Source: Hymenobacter piscis (GTDB lineage Bacteria > Bacteroidota > Bacteroidia > Cytophagales > Hymenobacteraceae). From it: a DNA stretch of 64,000 bases. The notes under the pieces are model-generated. The model saw only the letters and a program-made list of their open reading frames with translations. It made no database searches and had not been told where the DNA came from. Shown here in pieces: positions 16,789 through 24,798 of this stretch. The stretch's first letter is position 1, and every line of letters starts with the position of its first letter. The stretch lies in the NCBI RefSeq assembly GCF_018760735.1, contig NZ_JAHHZN010000008.1, forward strand, positions 62,001 to 126,000, written 5' to 3'. The translations under genes were made by a program, and so were the position numbers.

Positions 16789-16998
16789 ATGGACGTAAAA
16801 GACAGCAACGGCAACCTGCTCGCGGAAGGCGACTCGGTGACGCTCATCAAGGACCTGAAAGTGAAAGGCTCCTCGCTCACGCTCAAGCGCGGCACGGTGG
16901 TCAAGAACATCCGCCTCACCAACAGCCCCGCCGAAATTGAAGGCCGGGCCGGCGGCAGCACGATGGTGCTCAAAACCGAGTTCCTGAAGAAAGCATAA
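16789..16998 (+). CDS. PhnA-domain protein
   Basis: A 69-residue protein made only of the C-terminal PhnA/YjdM domain: [20 protein letters not shown], then [12 protein letters not shown] and [19 protein letters not shown]. The zinc ribbon found at the N-terminus of longer members is absent. Despite the name (alkylphosphonate uptake), the domain's role is not established, and no phosphonate genes are nearby. A terminator follows. Confidence 0.85.
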   Translation: MDVKDSNGNLLAEGDSVTLIKDLKVKGSSLTLKRGTVVKNIRLTNSPAEIEGRAGGSTMVLKTEFLKKA

Positions 16999-17034
16999 CG
17001 CCGCAGTTTCTGCCGCCTCCGCCGTACCTTAAGC

Positions 17035-17069
17035 GCCCCGCCCGAACAATTCGGACGGGGCACTTTTTT
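17035..17069 (+). terminator. Rho-independent terminator of PhnA-domain gene
   Basis: GCCCCG...CGGGGC stem with an inner CGAA/TTCG pair, followed by a run of seven T. Confidence 0.75.
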
Positions 17070-17076
17070 TATTCAA

Positions 17077-17544
17077 ATGGAACAATTCATGTACTGTATA
17101 GCTGGGCTATTTCTCAGCACGTCCTGCCAGTCAAAACCGCCTATTCTGCATGAAACAGGATTATTGGTAATGGACAGAGCGCGCAACTGTACGAGCGGTG
17201 ATTACTTTATTCCGTGCAGTTTCAGCGACACCCTTTCACTGGGCCAGAATGTTATGTCGATAACTGCGCATACAGCCCGCATTGTATCTCCCGCCCAGTT
17301 TGAATTCGCATTAATGAGGCATTCTTGGCCCAGTTCGCCCGACTCATTCTACGTGAAAGGCAGCTTTGAAGAACGGTCTTACATATCTGCTGTTGAGCTT
17401 ACTCTACAACGTGAGGACGATCTATCAGTTAACGAAATATATAAAACCACACCTCGGCGTATGGCGGGAGCCGTCGTGATTAACCAATTCCACCCTGGCT
17501 ATTACCGGATAGTACACGCGCAAATGATTATGCTCATTGAATAA
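17077..17544 (+). CDS. Hypothetical lipoprotein
   Basis: A 155-residue protein with a short hydrophobic start and a lipobox-like LFLSTSC, so probably a lipoprotein. The mature part has no recognised domain; paired Cys (about residues 38 and 47) could form a disulfide. Base composition is lower in G+C than its neighbours. It starts directly after a terminator, so its promoter would have to overlap that structure. The stop codon lies inside the 33-bp inverted repeat at 17527-17602. Confidence 0.55.
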   Translation: MEQFMYCIAGLFLSTSCQSKPPILHETGLLVMDRARNCTSGDYFIPCSFSDTLSLGQNVMSITAHTARIVSPAQFEFALMRHSWPSSPDSFYVKGSFEERSYISAVELTLQREDDLSVNEIYKTTPRRMAGAVVINQFHPGYYRIVHAQMIMLIE

Positions 17545-17602
17545 AAGAGAAGAGGTATTCACAACCATTAATGCCTCCTCTCTTTTATTCAATGAGCATA
17601 AT
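17527..17602. terminator. 33-bp inverted repeat, bidirectional terminator
   Basis: Arms of about 33 bases (17527-17559 and 17570-17602; core CTCATTGAATAAAAGAGA and its complement) around a 10-base loop. It includes the last codons and stop of the lipoprotein gene and ends five bases before the stop of the convergent M48 gene. Confidence 0.75.
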
Positions 17603-17606
17603 CTTG

Positions 17607-19025
17607 CTACTTCCCCACCACCTTAAACAGCGTCCCGGCGCTGAGTTTGTCGGTGGTTTTCATGCCGTTGAGGATGGCCAGCTCCTCGTAGCGCTTCGAG
17701 GACACGCCGTTGGCGGCCAGGGCCTGGGCCAGGGTCTGGCCGGCTTTGGCGGTGCGGATGCGGATTTTCTCCGATTGACGGTTGAGCTTGCTGGCATCGG
17801 TGAGGCGGCGGAAGCCCTGGGCCGTGCGCTGGAAGGTGGCCCCGTAGCTGCCGAGCGTGCCGGGGCCGCAGAGGCCGATGAGGGCGTACATCGTTTTGCC
17901 ATCCTGGATGATGTAGGACAGCGTGCTGGCCGTAACGCCCTGCTGCCCCTGCTGATTCTGCCCTACCTGGTCGCCCTGAATGGCCAAAGCGGGGAAGCTG
18001 TTGATGGTGGTGCGGCTGGCCTGGGGCGAGTTCAGGTTGAGCTGTTTGGCCAGGGCCTGCCCCGCCTGCTCCAGGGTGGCACCGGGGGCCAGGGTCAGAA
18101 TCTGGACGGCTTTGCCGTTGGGCTCGGCCATCTGGAACTGGCTGGGCGAGTTCTGGTGCTGCCAGCCCTGGGGGACCGGAAACTGGAACTTCAGCTCGGG
18201 ATGATAGAATACGTTGCTTTCCACGAAGCCCTGGCGCGGGTCGTCGCCGTACGGCAGGCCTTCGAGCATGCGCAGGTAACTGTTGCGGTTTACGGTGAGG
18301 GTGCGGCCGCCGGCGTTTTGCTTGGCCTGGGCCGCCAGCTGCTTCACGGTGGTGTACCGGTCGGCGGAGTTGGGGTGGCTGCTCAGAAAGGTCGGCGTGC
18401 CGCCCGCGCCGCTGGCCTGCTCCTGCCGCTGCAGGGTCAGGAAGAAATCGGCCATGGGGGCCGCATCGTACCCGATTTTGCTGGCGTAGGCCACGCCCAG
18501 CTTATCTGATTCCCGCTCATCGTCGCGGCCGTACTTGAGAAATACCAGGCCCACGCCCTGGGAAAGCGGCTGGGCCACCGAGGCTACCCGCTTCGAGAGA
18601 ATGGAGCCCAGCAGCAGCGCCCCGGAGGCCAGGGTGGAACGCGTCTGCTGCTTCTGCCCGTGCTTGGCCGTGATGTGGGCAATTTCGTGGCCCAGCACGC
18701 CGGCAAACTGGGCCTCGTTGTTGAAGTGGGCCATAATGCCGCGCGTAAAGTACACGTTGCCGTCGGGGGCGGCAAAGGCATTAATCATCGGCGAATCGAG
18801 GATGGTGAACTGGTAGCCGTAGCTGGCGCGGTCCGAGACGGCGGCCATCTGCTGGCCCTTCACATCAATAAACTTCTGCAGGGCCGGGTTATTGAGCAGC
18901 CCGAACTGGGCCACCACCTGCGGGTCGGGCTCCTTGGCCGGGGGCAGGGGGCGGAACGCCGTGGAACCAGCCAGCGGCAACAGCAGAGCCAGCGCACCGA
19001 AACGGAAGGAACGAAAGAGCATCAT
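17607..19025 (-). CDS. M48-family zinc metalloprotease, secreted form
   Basis: A 472-residue peptidase with a signal peptide (residues 1-22, no lipobox). The zinc site HEIAH is at 113-117 in GHEIAHITAKHGQ, and the third ligand Glu is expected in RDDERESDKLG. The peptidase domain ends near 270. The C-terminal half has FQFPVPQGWQHQNSP and ends with a LysM-like module (RTAKAGQTLAQAL...LAILNG...LFKVVGK). This matches periplasmic M48 quality-control proteases (BepA/YfgC type). It is a close paralogue of the next gene upstream, in the same orientation and architecture, separated by 149 bases. Confidence 0.9.
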   Translation of the reverse strand: MMLFRSFRFGALALLLPLAGSTAFRPLPPAKEPDPQVVAQFGLLNNPALQKFIDVKGQQMAAVSDRASYGYQFTILDSPMINAFAAPDGNVYFTRGIMAHFNNEAQFAGVLGHEIAHITAKHGQKQQTRSTLASGALLLGSILSKRVASVAQPLSQGVGLVFLKYGRDDERESDKLGVAYASKIGYDAAPMADFFLTLQRQEQASGAGGTPTFLSSHPNSADRYTTVKQLAAQAKQNAGGRTLTVNRNSYLRMLEGLPYGDDPRQGFVESNVFYHPELKFQFPVPQGWQHQNSPSQFQMAEPNGKAVQILTLAPGATLEQAGQALAKQLNLNSPQASRTTINSFPALAIQGDQVGQNQQGQQGVTASTLSYIIQDGKTMYALIGLCGPGTLGSYGATFQRTAQGFRRLTDASKLNRQSEKIRIRTAKAGQTLAQALAANGVSSKRYEELAILNGMKTTDKLSAGTLFKVVGK

Positions 19026-19120
19026 ATAGGGAAAGCAAAAGGTGGGAATACCCCGGCAACGAGGCGGGGTAATGGAAAAGTAACGTTGGGCGGGTTGGGA
19101 ACCAGAAGGTCTAACTACAC

Positions 19121-19152
19121 CCGTCATTCCTTGGCTGCGCTCGGAATGACGG
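19121..19152. repeat. Short family-B-like palindrome
   Basis: CCGTCATTCC and its inverted GGAATGACGG flank a CTGCGCTC centre; a minimal version of the repeat at 39927-40040, placed between the two M48 genes. Confidence 0.65.
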
Positions 19153-19174
19153 CCATTTGGTAGTACAGGGTGCT

Positions 19175-20635
19175 CTATTTCCCCACCACCTTGAACAGCA
19201 TGCCCCGGCCCAGCTTGTCGGAGAGCTGCATGCCGTTGAGGATGGCCAGTTCCTCGTGGCGGGCGGCCGGCACGCCGTTGGCGGTCAGGTTCTGGGCCAG
19301 GGTCTGGCCGGCTTTGGCCGTGCGGATGCGCACGCGCTCGGGCTGGCGGTTAAGCTTGTCGGCGGCGGTCAGGCGCTGGAAGCCCTCCATGGTACTGGTG
19401 AAGACGGGCGCGTAGCCGGCAAAATCGGCCGGGGCGGCGGCCCCGATGAGGGCGTAGATGGTTTTGCCGTCCTGAATCAGGTAGCTCAGCACCCGCACGC
19501 CGGCCACCTGCTGGCCCGTCTGAGGGTCCTGCTGCACCTGGTCGGCCACGAAGGCCACGGCCGGGAAGCCGTGCACGGTGAGCTTGCGCGACTCGGCCAC
19601 CTGGAGGCTGAACTGCTTGGCCACGGCCTGGGCAGCTTCCTCGGGCGAGGCGCCGGGGGCCAGCATGAGCATCATCAGGGCCTTGCCGGCGGGGTCGGCC
19701 ATCTGGAACTGCTGGGGCGAGTTCTGGTGCTTCCAGCCCCGGGGCACCGGAAACTGGAATTTCAGCTCGGGGTGATAAAAGGCGCTGTTCTCCACGAAGC
19801 CCTGACGCGGGTCCTCGCCGTAGGTGATGCCGTCAATCAGGCGCAGGTACTGGTCGCGGTTGACTTTGAGGGTGGTGGGGTTGCCATTGTTTTTCTTCCA
19901 GGCGTCGGCCAGCTGGTGCACGCGGTTGTACCGGTCGGCGGGGTTGGGGTGAGTCGAGAGGAAGTCGGGAATGGGCTCGGCCCCGCTTTTGGCCTGCTCC
20001 CGCTGCAGGGTCTGGAAGAAATCGGCCATCTGCGCCGCATCGTACCCGATTTTGCTCGAGTACTCCACCCCCAGTTCGTCGGACTGGCTTTCGTCGTCGC
20101 GGCCGAATTTGAGGAAGAGCAGCTGCATGCCCTGCATGGCCTGCTCGCCGAACTGAGCCAGCCGGGGCGAGGCAATCATGGCCCCCATCATACCCACCTG
20201 GCCCAGAATGGCGTTGGTTTGCTGCTTGGCCGAGTGCCGGGCCGTCACGTGGCCGATTTCGTGGCCCAGCACGCCGGCAAACTGGGCTTCGTTGTTGAAG
20301 TGGGCCATGATGCCGCGCGTGAAGTACACGTAGCCGCCGGGCACGGCAAAGGCGTTAATCACCGGCGAGTCGACGACGCGGAACTGGTAGGTGAGGTCGG
20401 CGCGGTGGGAAACGGCGCCCATCTGCTTGCCCTTCTCATTGATGAAGGCCTGCAGTTTCTGGTCGGGATAGAGGCCGAACTGGGCCGTCACGGCCGGGTC
20501 GGTTTGCTGGCCCATGGCCAGCTCCTGCCCTTCCGATACCAGCATCACCTCCCGTTTGCCAGTCACGGGATTGGTGGCGCAGCCGGGCAGCAGCAAGGAA
20601 GCCGTAAGGGCAGGGAGTAGAAAGCGTCGGAGCAT
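19175..20635 (-). CDS. M48-family zinc metalloprotease, lipoprotein form
   Basis: A 486-residue paralogue of the gene just downstream. The signal sequence ends in a lipobox with Cys at residue 19 (LLLPGCATNPVTGKRE), so this copy should be membrane-anchored while its sister is soluble. HEIGH is at 125-129, and the Glu ligand is expected in RDDESQSDELG. The same FQFPVPRGWKHQNSP segment and LysM-like end (LFKVVGK) follow. The ATG at 20635 gives a clean signal sequence; further upstream in-frame sequence overlaps the antiporter gene. Likely role: degradation of misfolded envelope proteins. Confidence 0.9.
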   Translation of the reverse strand: MLRRFLLPALTASLLLPGCATNPVTGKREVMLVSEGQELAMGQQTDPAVTAQFGLYPDQKLQAFINEKGKQMGAVSHRADLTYQFRVVDSPVINAFAVPGGYVYFTRGIMAHFNNEAQFAGVLGHEIGHVTARHSAKQQTNAILGQVGMMGAMIASPRLAQFGEQAMQGMQLLFLKFGRDDESQSDELGVEYSSKIGYDAAQMADFFQTLQREQAKSGAEPIPDFLSTHPNPADRYNRVHQLADAWKKNNGNPTTLKVNRDQYLRLIDGITYGEDPRQGFVENSAFYHPELKFQFPVPRGWKHQNSPQQFQMADPAGKALMMLMLAPGASPEEAAQAVAKQFSLQVAESRKLTVHGFPAVAFVADQVQQDPQTGQQVAGVRVLSYLIQDGKTIYALIGAAAPADFAGYAPVFTSTMEGFQRLTAADKLNRQPERVRIRTAKAGQTLAQNLTANGVPAARHEELAILNGMQLSDKLGRGMLFKVVGK

Positions 20636-20715
20636 AGGGAGAGGAATGCCGGTGAGAAGTAGGCGTTCAACGCAATTTTCCCGCCAACTGTTGACGTTCC
20701 CCGGCCAGGGGCCCC

Positions 20716-22029
20716 TCACGAGCCGGAAGCCGGCGCCGGGTTTTCCTCGTGGCGCGACGGCCCGGCGGTGGTCTGCTCCTCCTCTTCCTGCACCGTGGGT
20801 CGGCCCTGCTGCCGGTCGAGCCAGTTCATGACCGGCGTGGCCAGCACGCCGTGCAGCACCACCGACACGAGCACCGTAAACCCGACCGTGGCCCACAGCT
20901 CCCGGCCAGCCGGAAAATAACGGGTATCGAGGGCGAAGGCCAGGTAGAAAAACGAGCCGATGCCCCGAATGCCAAAAAACGAAATTACCAGTCGTTCCGG
21001 CCAGCTCAGTCCGCTGCCCATCAGCGTGAGCATGCCGCCCAGGGGCCGCAGCCCCAGCACCAGCAGCAGCCCCAGCGCCGCGCCGGTCCAGGTCAGGTAA
21101 TCGAACAGGCCCCAGGCAATGGCTCCGCCGAATAGCATGAGAATTACCACGATGAGCAGGCGCTCCAGCTGGTCGGTGAAGTCGTGCATCTCGGTCTGGT
21201 ATTCGTGGCTGCGCTCGTGGCGGCGCAACGTGACGGCGGCCACGAACACGGCCAGAAAACCGTAGCCGTGTACCAGCTCGGTGAGACCATAGGCCGTGAG
21301 CGTGACGGCCAGGGCCACGAACCCGTAGGCCTCGGGCCGGATACGGATGCGGTGGGGCAGATCGAAAATCAGGTACGACAACCCCCGGCCCGCCAGCCAG
21401 CCGCCCAGCACGCCCATGGCCGTGCGGTAGCCCAGATCCATCCAGGCCCAGTGCAGCAGGCGCGCCCCCAGGGGCTCGGCGGCCACCGGCAGCAGGGCCA
21501 GGGCCAGGTACACGAAGGGAAAGGCCAGGCCGTCGTTGAGGCCGGCCTCGGCGGTCAGGGCCAGGCGCACGTTGTCTTCGCGGCCCTCACCGGGCTCGCC
21601 CACCTGCACGTCGCCGGCCAGCACGGGGTCGGTGGGGGCGAGGGTGGCGGCCAGCAGCACGGCCGAGGCGGGCAGCATGCCGAACAGGCCCCAGGCAATG
21701 CCTGCAAAGCTGCCGATGGTCAGCAGCATCAGGCCCAGCACCAGCACCAGCGGAATCCGCCAGGCCCGAAGTGAAAAGCGCTTGTCAATCTTGAGGCCGG
21801 TTCCGGTCAGGGCTACCGTCACGCAGATTTCGGTGAGGTGGGTGGTGAAGGAGGAAAACTCCACCGGGTCGGGGTCGGGCAGGCCCAGCGGCAGCCAGAA
21901 CAGCAGCATGCCCAGCCCGATGAAGAAGATGGGGTACGAGAGCGGGTAGTTGCGAAGCAGGGAAGGCAGCCAGGCCACGCCCAGAATAGCCACGCCCAGC
22001 ACGACGAGAATCAGATTATACAGGGACAT
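20716..22029 (-). CDS. Cation/proton antiporter (CPA1, NhaP-like)
   Basis: A 437-residue inner-membrane antiporter with about 12 helices. The segment AEAGLNDGLAFP holds the ND pair of the ion site typical of CPA1 Na+/H+ exchangers, and ATLAPTDPVLAGDVQVG is the conserved unwound-helix region. The C-terminus is short, acidic and polar (VQEEEEQTT), without a large regulatory domain. It should exchange Na+ or K+ for H+ for pH and salt balance. The ATG at 22029 sits at the first helix. It is 80 bases upstream of the M48 lipoprotein gene on the same strand. Confidence 0.88.
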   Translation of the reverse strand: MSLYNLILVVLGVAILGVAWLPSLLRNYPLSYPIFFIGLGMLLFWLPLGLPDPDPVEFSSFTTHLTEICVTVALTGTGLKIDKRFSLRAWRIPLVLVLGLMLLTIGSFAGIAWGLFGMLPASAVLLAATLAPTDPVLAGDVQVGEPGEGREDNVRLALTAEAGLNDGLAFPFVYLALALLPVAAEPLGARLLHWAWMDLGYRTAMGVLGGWLAGRGLSYLIFDLPHRIRIRPEAYGFVALAVTLTAYGLTELVHGYGFLAVFVAAVTLRRHERSHEYQTEMHDFTDQLERLLIVVILMLFGGAIAWGLFDYLTWTGAALGLLLVLGLRPLGGMLTLMGSGLSWPERLVISFFGIRGIGSFFYLAFALDTRYFPAGRELWATVGFTVLVSVVLHGVLATPVMNWLDRQQGRPTVQEEEEQTTAGPSRHEENPAPASGS

Positions 22030-22095
22030 GCACGTGAGGGTCCGGGGTAGTTGGGGTCCGGGGGAATAAGTTGATCGGAGTTGACAGTACGTTAG

Positions 22096-22200
22096 GCGGA
22101 GCGGAGTCGGAGCATCGCGCGCGCAATGGTAACGCCTAACAGCCGGCTTGGTTCTGCAACAGCAGTACGCGAGATGCTCCAACTCCGCTCCACTTCGCTC
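22096..22200. repeat. Family B palindrome (diverged)
   Basis: GCGGAGCGGAGTCGGAGCATC (22096-22116) faces its inverted copy GATGCTCCAACTCCGCTC (from 22173). It lies between the T9SS plug gene and the antiporter. Confidence 0.65.
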
Positions 22201-22256
22201 AGGAGGACCGTTCGTTTACCTCGTCTCTCAGCCCTCATCAACCCGGTTCCCCCCAC

Positions 22257-23600
22257 TTACGGGCGGCGGCGGTTCACGTCGAGGCGCTGGTAGCCGATGA
22301 GCAGGTCGGTGCGGGTACCGGGCGGACGGTAGTACACCAGCAGGTCGTACTGGTTTTCGGTTTCCTGGTGGCTGCCTTCCCAGGGCACGCTGTTGGCCCC
22401 GGTGGGCGTCTGGGTGGCGTAGTAGTAGTTATAGTAGCCCTGCTTGAGCAGCGCGTGGCCCCGGTACGCCTGGTTGGCGGCGTCGTAAGTCAGCCGGAAT
22501 TCGTCGCGCAGCTGCCAGTCAGAGAGGGCGCCCAGCACGTAGACGGGGCCGGCGGCGGGAGCTTCGGCCCGGAGCAGAAAGGCCACGTCGAAGTACTCGC
22601 CGTTGGTGTCGCCGTTGCCGTACTCGCGGCTCTCAATCACGCGCTGGCCGTTGATGTCGTCGTACTGGGTGTAGCCCTGGCCGGCGCGGGTGGTTTCGGG
22701 CTGGAGCGCGGCGGTGCGGGGCGTGGCCTCGGCGTCGATGGCTGCCACCCCGATGCCCAGGGAGCGGAAGGTGCGCAGGTCGAAGAAGCGGAACTCGCTC
22801 AGGCCGGGGAAGGCGTTTTCGAAGTTGAAATACTGGTAGTCGAGCTGCTGCTCGGCGTCGCGCACGAAGGTGGGGCGCAGGTTGTAGTGAGCGTTATCCC
22901 AGCGGAAATTCTGGCGCAGCACCACTTTCACTTCCTGGGCCGGATTCACGAGCTGCCGGTTGTAGCGGATACCGAAGTCAAGCTGCTGAAGCGTGTAGCG
23001 CTCCTGGCCCGCCACCGGAATGCCCTGCTGTAGCCGCACCTGCACCGCGCCTTCCTCAAACACGAGCACCCGGCGGCTGATGAGCGGGGTGCCGCCCGCC
23101 CCCTGCACCACCCACAGGTAGTTGCCCGAAATCGTCACCCGTGGCATCTGCACCGAATAGTGCAGGTAAGGCACCTTGGTGTTCACCGAGGCCCGGTAGG
23201 TGGTAATGTTCTGCTCGTTGATGTCAGTCAGAAACTGCATGTCCGTGAGCACCGAGGGCTGCCAGTTCAGGTCGCAGTGGATGAGCTTGGCCGTGACGCG
23301 CTGACCCGGCCCGCCGAGCACGTCAAACTCCAGCTGCACGGGCTGGCCCTGGCTCAGGGGCACCACCGGCGGGTTGAACACCTCCCCGGCCTGGCCCGTG
23401 GGCACGTAGCACTGCACCGTGCGCACATTGGGGTCGTAGACGTAGTCCTCGTAGCGGAGCTTTTTATCGGCGTAGTACTCCGCCCCCGTCTGGCCGGGGG
23501 TGGCGGGCCGGCGGGCGGCGTTGGGGTCGGTGATGGGCGTACCCAGCGGCACGCAGGCCGTAGCAAGCAGCAGCAGAAGCGGAATGGTGTAATTGCGCAT
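22257..23600 (-). CDS. Type IX secretion plug protein (DUF5103)
   Basis: A 447-residue protein with a signal sequence and lipobox (LLATACVPLG). The domain order fits DUF5103: an N-terminal region with DPNVRTVQCYVPTG and KLIHCDLNWQPS, then a C-terminal part with GALSDWQL and KQGYYNYYYA. This family is the Plug protein that closes the periplasmic end of the SprA/Sov outer-membrane translocon of the type IX secretion system. No other T9SS gene is in the window. A -7-like TACCTTCG lies only about 7 bases upstream of the ATG, so the leader would be very short. Confidence 0.85.
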   Translation of the reverse strand: MRNYTIPLLLLLATACVPLGTPITDPNAARRPATPGQTGAEYYADKKLRYEDYVYDPNVRTVQCYVPTGQAGEVFNPPVVPLSQGQPVQLEFDVLGGPGQRVTAKLIHCDLNWQPSVLTDMQFLTDINEQNITTYRASVNTKVPYLHYSVQMPRVTISGNYLWVVQGAGGTPLISRRVLVFEEGAVQVRLQQGIPVAGQERYTLQQLDFGIRYNRQLVNPAQEVKVVLRQNFRWDNAHYNLRPTFVRDAEQQLDYQYFNFENAFPGLSEFRFFDLRTFRSLGIGVAAIDAEATPRTAALQPETTRAGQGYTQYDDINGQRVIESREYGNGDTNGEYFDVAFLLRAEAPAAGPVYVLGALSDWQLRDEFRLTYDAANQAYRGHALLKQGYYNYYYATQTPTGANSVPWEGSHQETENQYDLLVYYRPPGTRTDLLIGYQRLDVNRRRP

Positions 23601-23663
23601 GTTTGCGAAGGTACGGGATGCTCCCTATCTTACCGTACTACCCAGAAATGCTACGATGGGACC

Positions 23664-23826
23664 ATGCTGCGCCACTCCTACGCCACGCATTTGCTGGAAG
23701 CCGGCAACCGATATTCGTATTATTGAGGACCTGTTGGGCCATGCCAGCATCAAAACCACCAAAATCTACACCCGTGTGGCCCGACGTAACCGCCCCGCCT
23801 CCCCTCTCAACAGTCTTGGCCTTTAA
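23664..23826 (+). pseudogene. Tyrosine recombinase (integrase) 3' relic, frameshifted
   Basis: Only the last ~54 codons of a tyrosine recombinase remain. LRHSYATHLLEAG (box with catalytic Arg) is in one frame; then, after one extra A near 23707, DIRIIEDLLGHASIKTTKIY continues in another, with the catalytic His (LGH) and the nucleophile Tyr (IYT). The end, SPLNSLGL, resembles the SPLDxL tail common in integron integrases and their Xer-like relatives. The N-terminal ~80% is gone; the T9SS plug gene begins 63 bases before. It cannot be active. It points toward the AT-rich unit at 23941-24777. Confidence 0.8.
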
Positions 23827-23940
23827 CCGACCAACTTGCGGTTATAGTGCCACTGTTGGACATATAACCGCTACTTACCTGCGGGCTAAGTAGATATAAC
23901 CGAAACTGAACCACCTATGCCAGTAGCGGCAATAAGAATG
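23827..23940 (+). other. Putative attI-side region
   Basis: Between the integrase relic and the first core site. It contains CGGTTATA once and TATAACCG twice (around 23842, 23865 and 23895), a set of inverted and direct copies of the kind that could bind a recombinase. There is no gene here. The G at 23940 would be the last base before the G^TT crossover point. Confidence 0.4.
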
Positions 23941-23974
23941 TTATGTGCTACTTTAGAACGACACCAAGCCGACA

Positions 23975-24280
23975 ATGAAAAACTTTAGCAAATCAACTTT
24001 TACCATTTCGACAATTATATTTGGACTTTTATTAATTCCGAGTTTTTTGGCTGCTTGGGCAGAAGACGAAGGAACACTTGGAACGAATATAATTTGGACA
24101 ACATTTGCTAAACTATTTTATGTTCTCCATTTCCCGACACACACTTTACTGTGGACTTCTATAACCAAATTTGGTGCGACAGTTCACTTTCTTGGACTTG
24201 CAATTAACTGTGCATTTTATGGTCTAATTACAGAGCGACTTATTCAACTTTATAGACAATTAAAGGCTGACAATAGATAA
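23975..24280 (+). CDS. Cassette gene 1: small membrane protein
   Basis: A 101-residue protein with three hydrophobic segments (about residues 10-28, 40-62 and 68-86) and a polar tail. It uses AT-rich codons unlike all neighbours. It begins 34 bases into the putative cassette, close to the core site as cassette genes do. Its stop TAA overlaps the ATG of the next gene by one base (TAATG), which suggests translational coupling. No family recognised. A two-gene toxin/immunity or membrane-complex role is only a guess. Confidence 0.7.
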   Translation: MKNFSKSTFTISTIIFGLLLIPSFLAAWAEDEGTLGTNIIWTTFAKLFYVLHFPTHTLLWTSITKFGATVHFLGLAINCAFYGLITERLIQLYRQLKADNR

Positions 24281-24642
24281 TGAAAAAAGTAACCATCTTA
24301 TTAATTTCAATATTTGCGTTAGCTGTTGGGGCGTATTTAATTTGGTGGAGACTTCCAGTGACAATTAACAGAAGTGCAGACGTTAAACTTGGAAATGAAA
24401 TCATAAACAAAATTGAAACATATAGCTTGACAAATAAACTCCCTGAAAATAACGATTGGGAAAATCTACGACAATTTGGATTTAAAGATAAAATTGACTT
24501 TTTACAACCAGAATATAGTAAATTAGATGACCATACTTTTGAATTAATTTTTGTTGGAGGTTTTGACGAACCATATTTAATGTGGAACTCAAAAGAACGA
24601 AAATGGAAAAATGGATTTCCGACAATTAAAAAAAATGAATAA
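24280..24642 (+). CDS. Cassette gene 2: membrane-anchored protein
   Basis: A 120-residue protein with one N-terminal hydrophobic helix (about residues 4-22) and an exported or cytosolic domain of about 95 residues with several Trp and Asn. The ending (GGFDEPYLMWNSKERKWKNG) resembles small immunity-like or lipoprotein-like hypotheticals, but no family is recognised. It overlaps gene 1 by one base and stops eight bases before the inverse core of the attC-like site, as is common in cassettes. Confidence 0.7.
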   Translation: MKKVTILLISIFALAVGAYLIWWRLPVTINRSADVKLGNEIINKIETYSLTNKLPENNDWENLRQFGFKDKIDFLQPEYSKLDDHTFELIFVGGFDEPYLMWNSKERKWKNGFPTIKKNE

Positions 24643-24649
24643 AAAAGCA

Positions 24650-24785
24650 GCACATAACATCGGCTTGGCAATATGGCGGCTGAAGTGCTTCTATGAAACA
24701 TTTGTGCAAGGTTCAACAGCATTAATTCTATTGAACTTTTGTGCTAAAAATCCGCCACATCGCCAAGCCGAAAAACGTTACAAAT
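24650..24785 (+). other. attC-like recombination site
   Basis: About 130 bases. Outer core pair: ATAAC (24654-24658) with GTTA (24777-24780). Inner pair: CGGCTTGGC (24661-24669) with its exact complement GCCAAGCCG (24762-24770), then GGCGG with CCGCC, then GTTCAA with TTGAAC near the centre. The layout R''-L''...L'-R' with unequal spacers is that of integron attC sites. The core strays from strict GTTRRRY at one base. Confidence 0.7.
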
Positions 24786-24798
24786 AATACAACACACA

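Larger units (their letters stand above)
23941..24777 (+). mobile_element. Putative integron gene cassette
   Basis: An 837-bp unit of about one-third G+C in a GC-rich region. It begins G^TTATGTGC (23940-23948) and near its 3' end carries GCACATAAC (24650-24658), the exact 9-base complement, as required because a cassette's first bases complete its own core site when circular. It ends in an attC-like palindrome closing with ACG^TTA (24775-24780). It carries two overlapping genes in the cassette direction. The integrase relic lies 115 bases upstream. Confidence 0.7.

Noticed and set aside
23593..23826. A separate 77-codon gene in the frame of the integrase end
   Set aside because: Its first half is unlike any protein; only after the frameshift does it match the recombinase tail, so it is part of the pseudogene.
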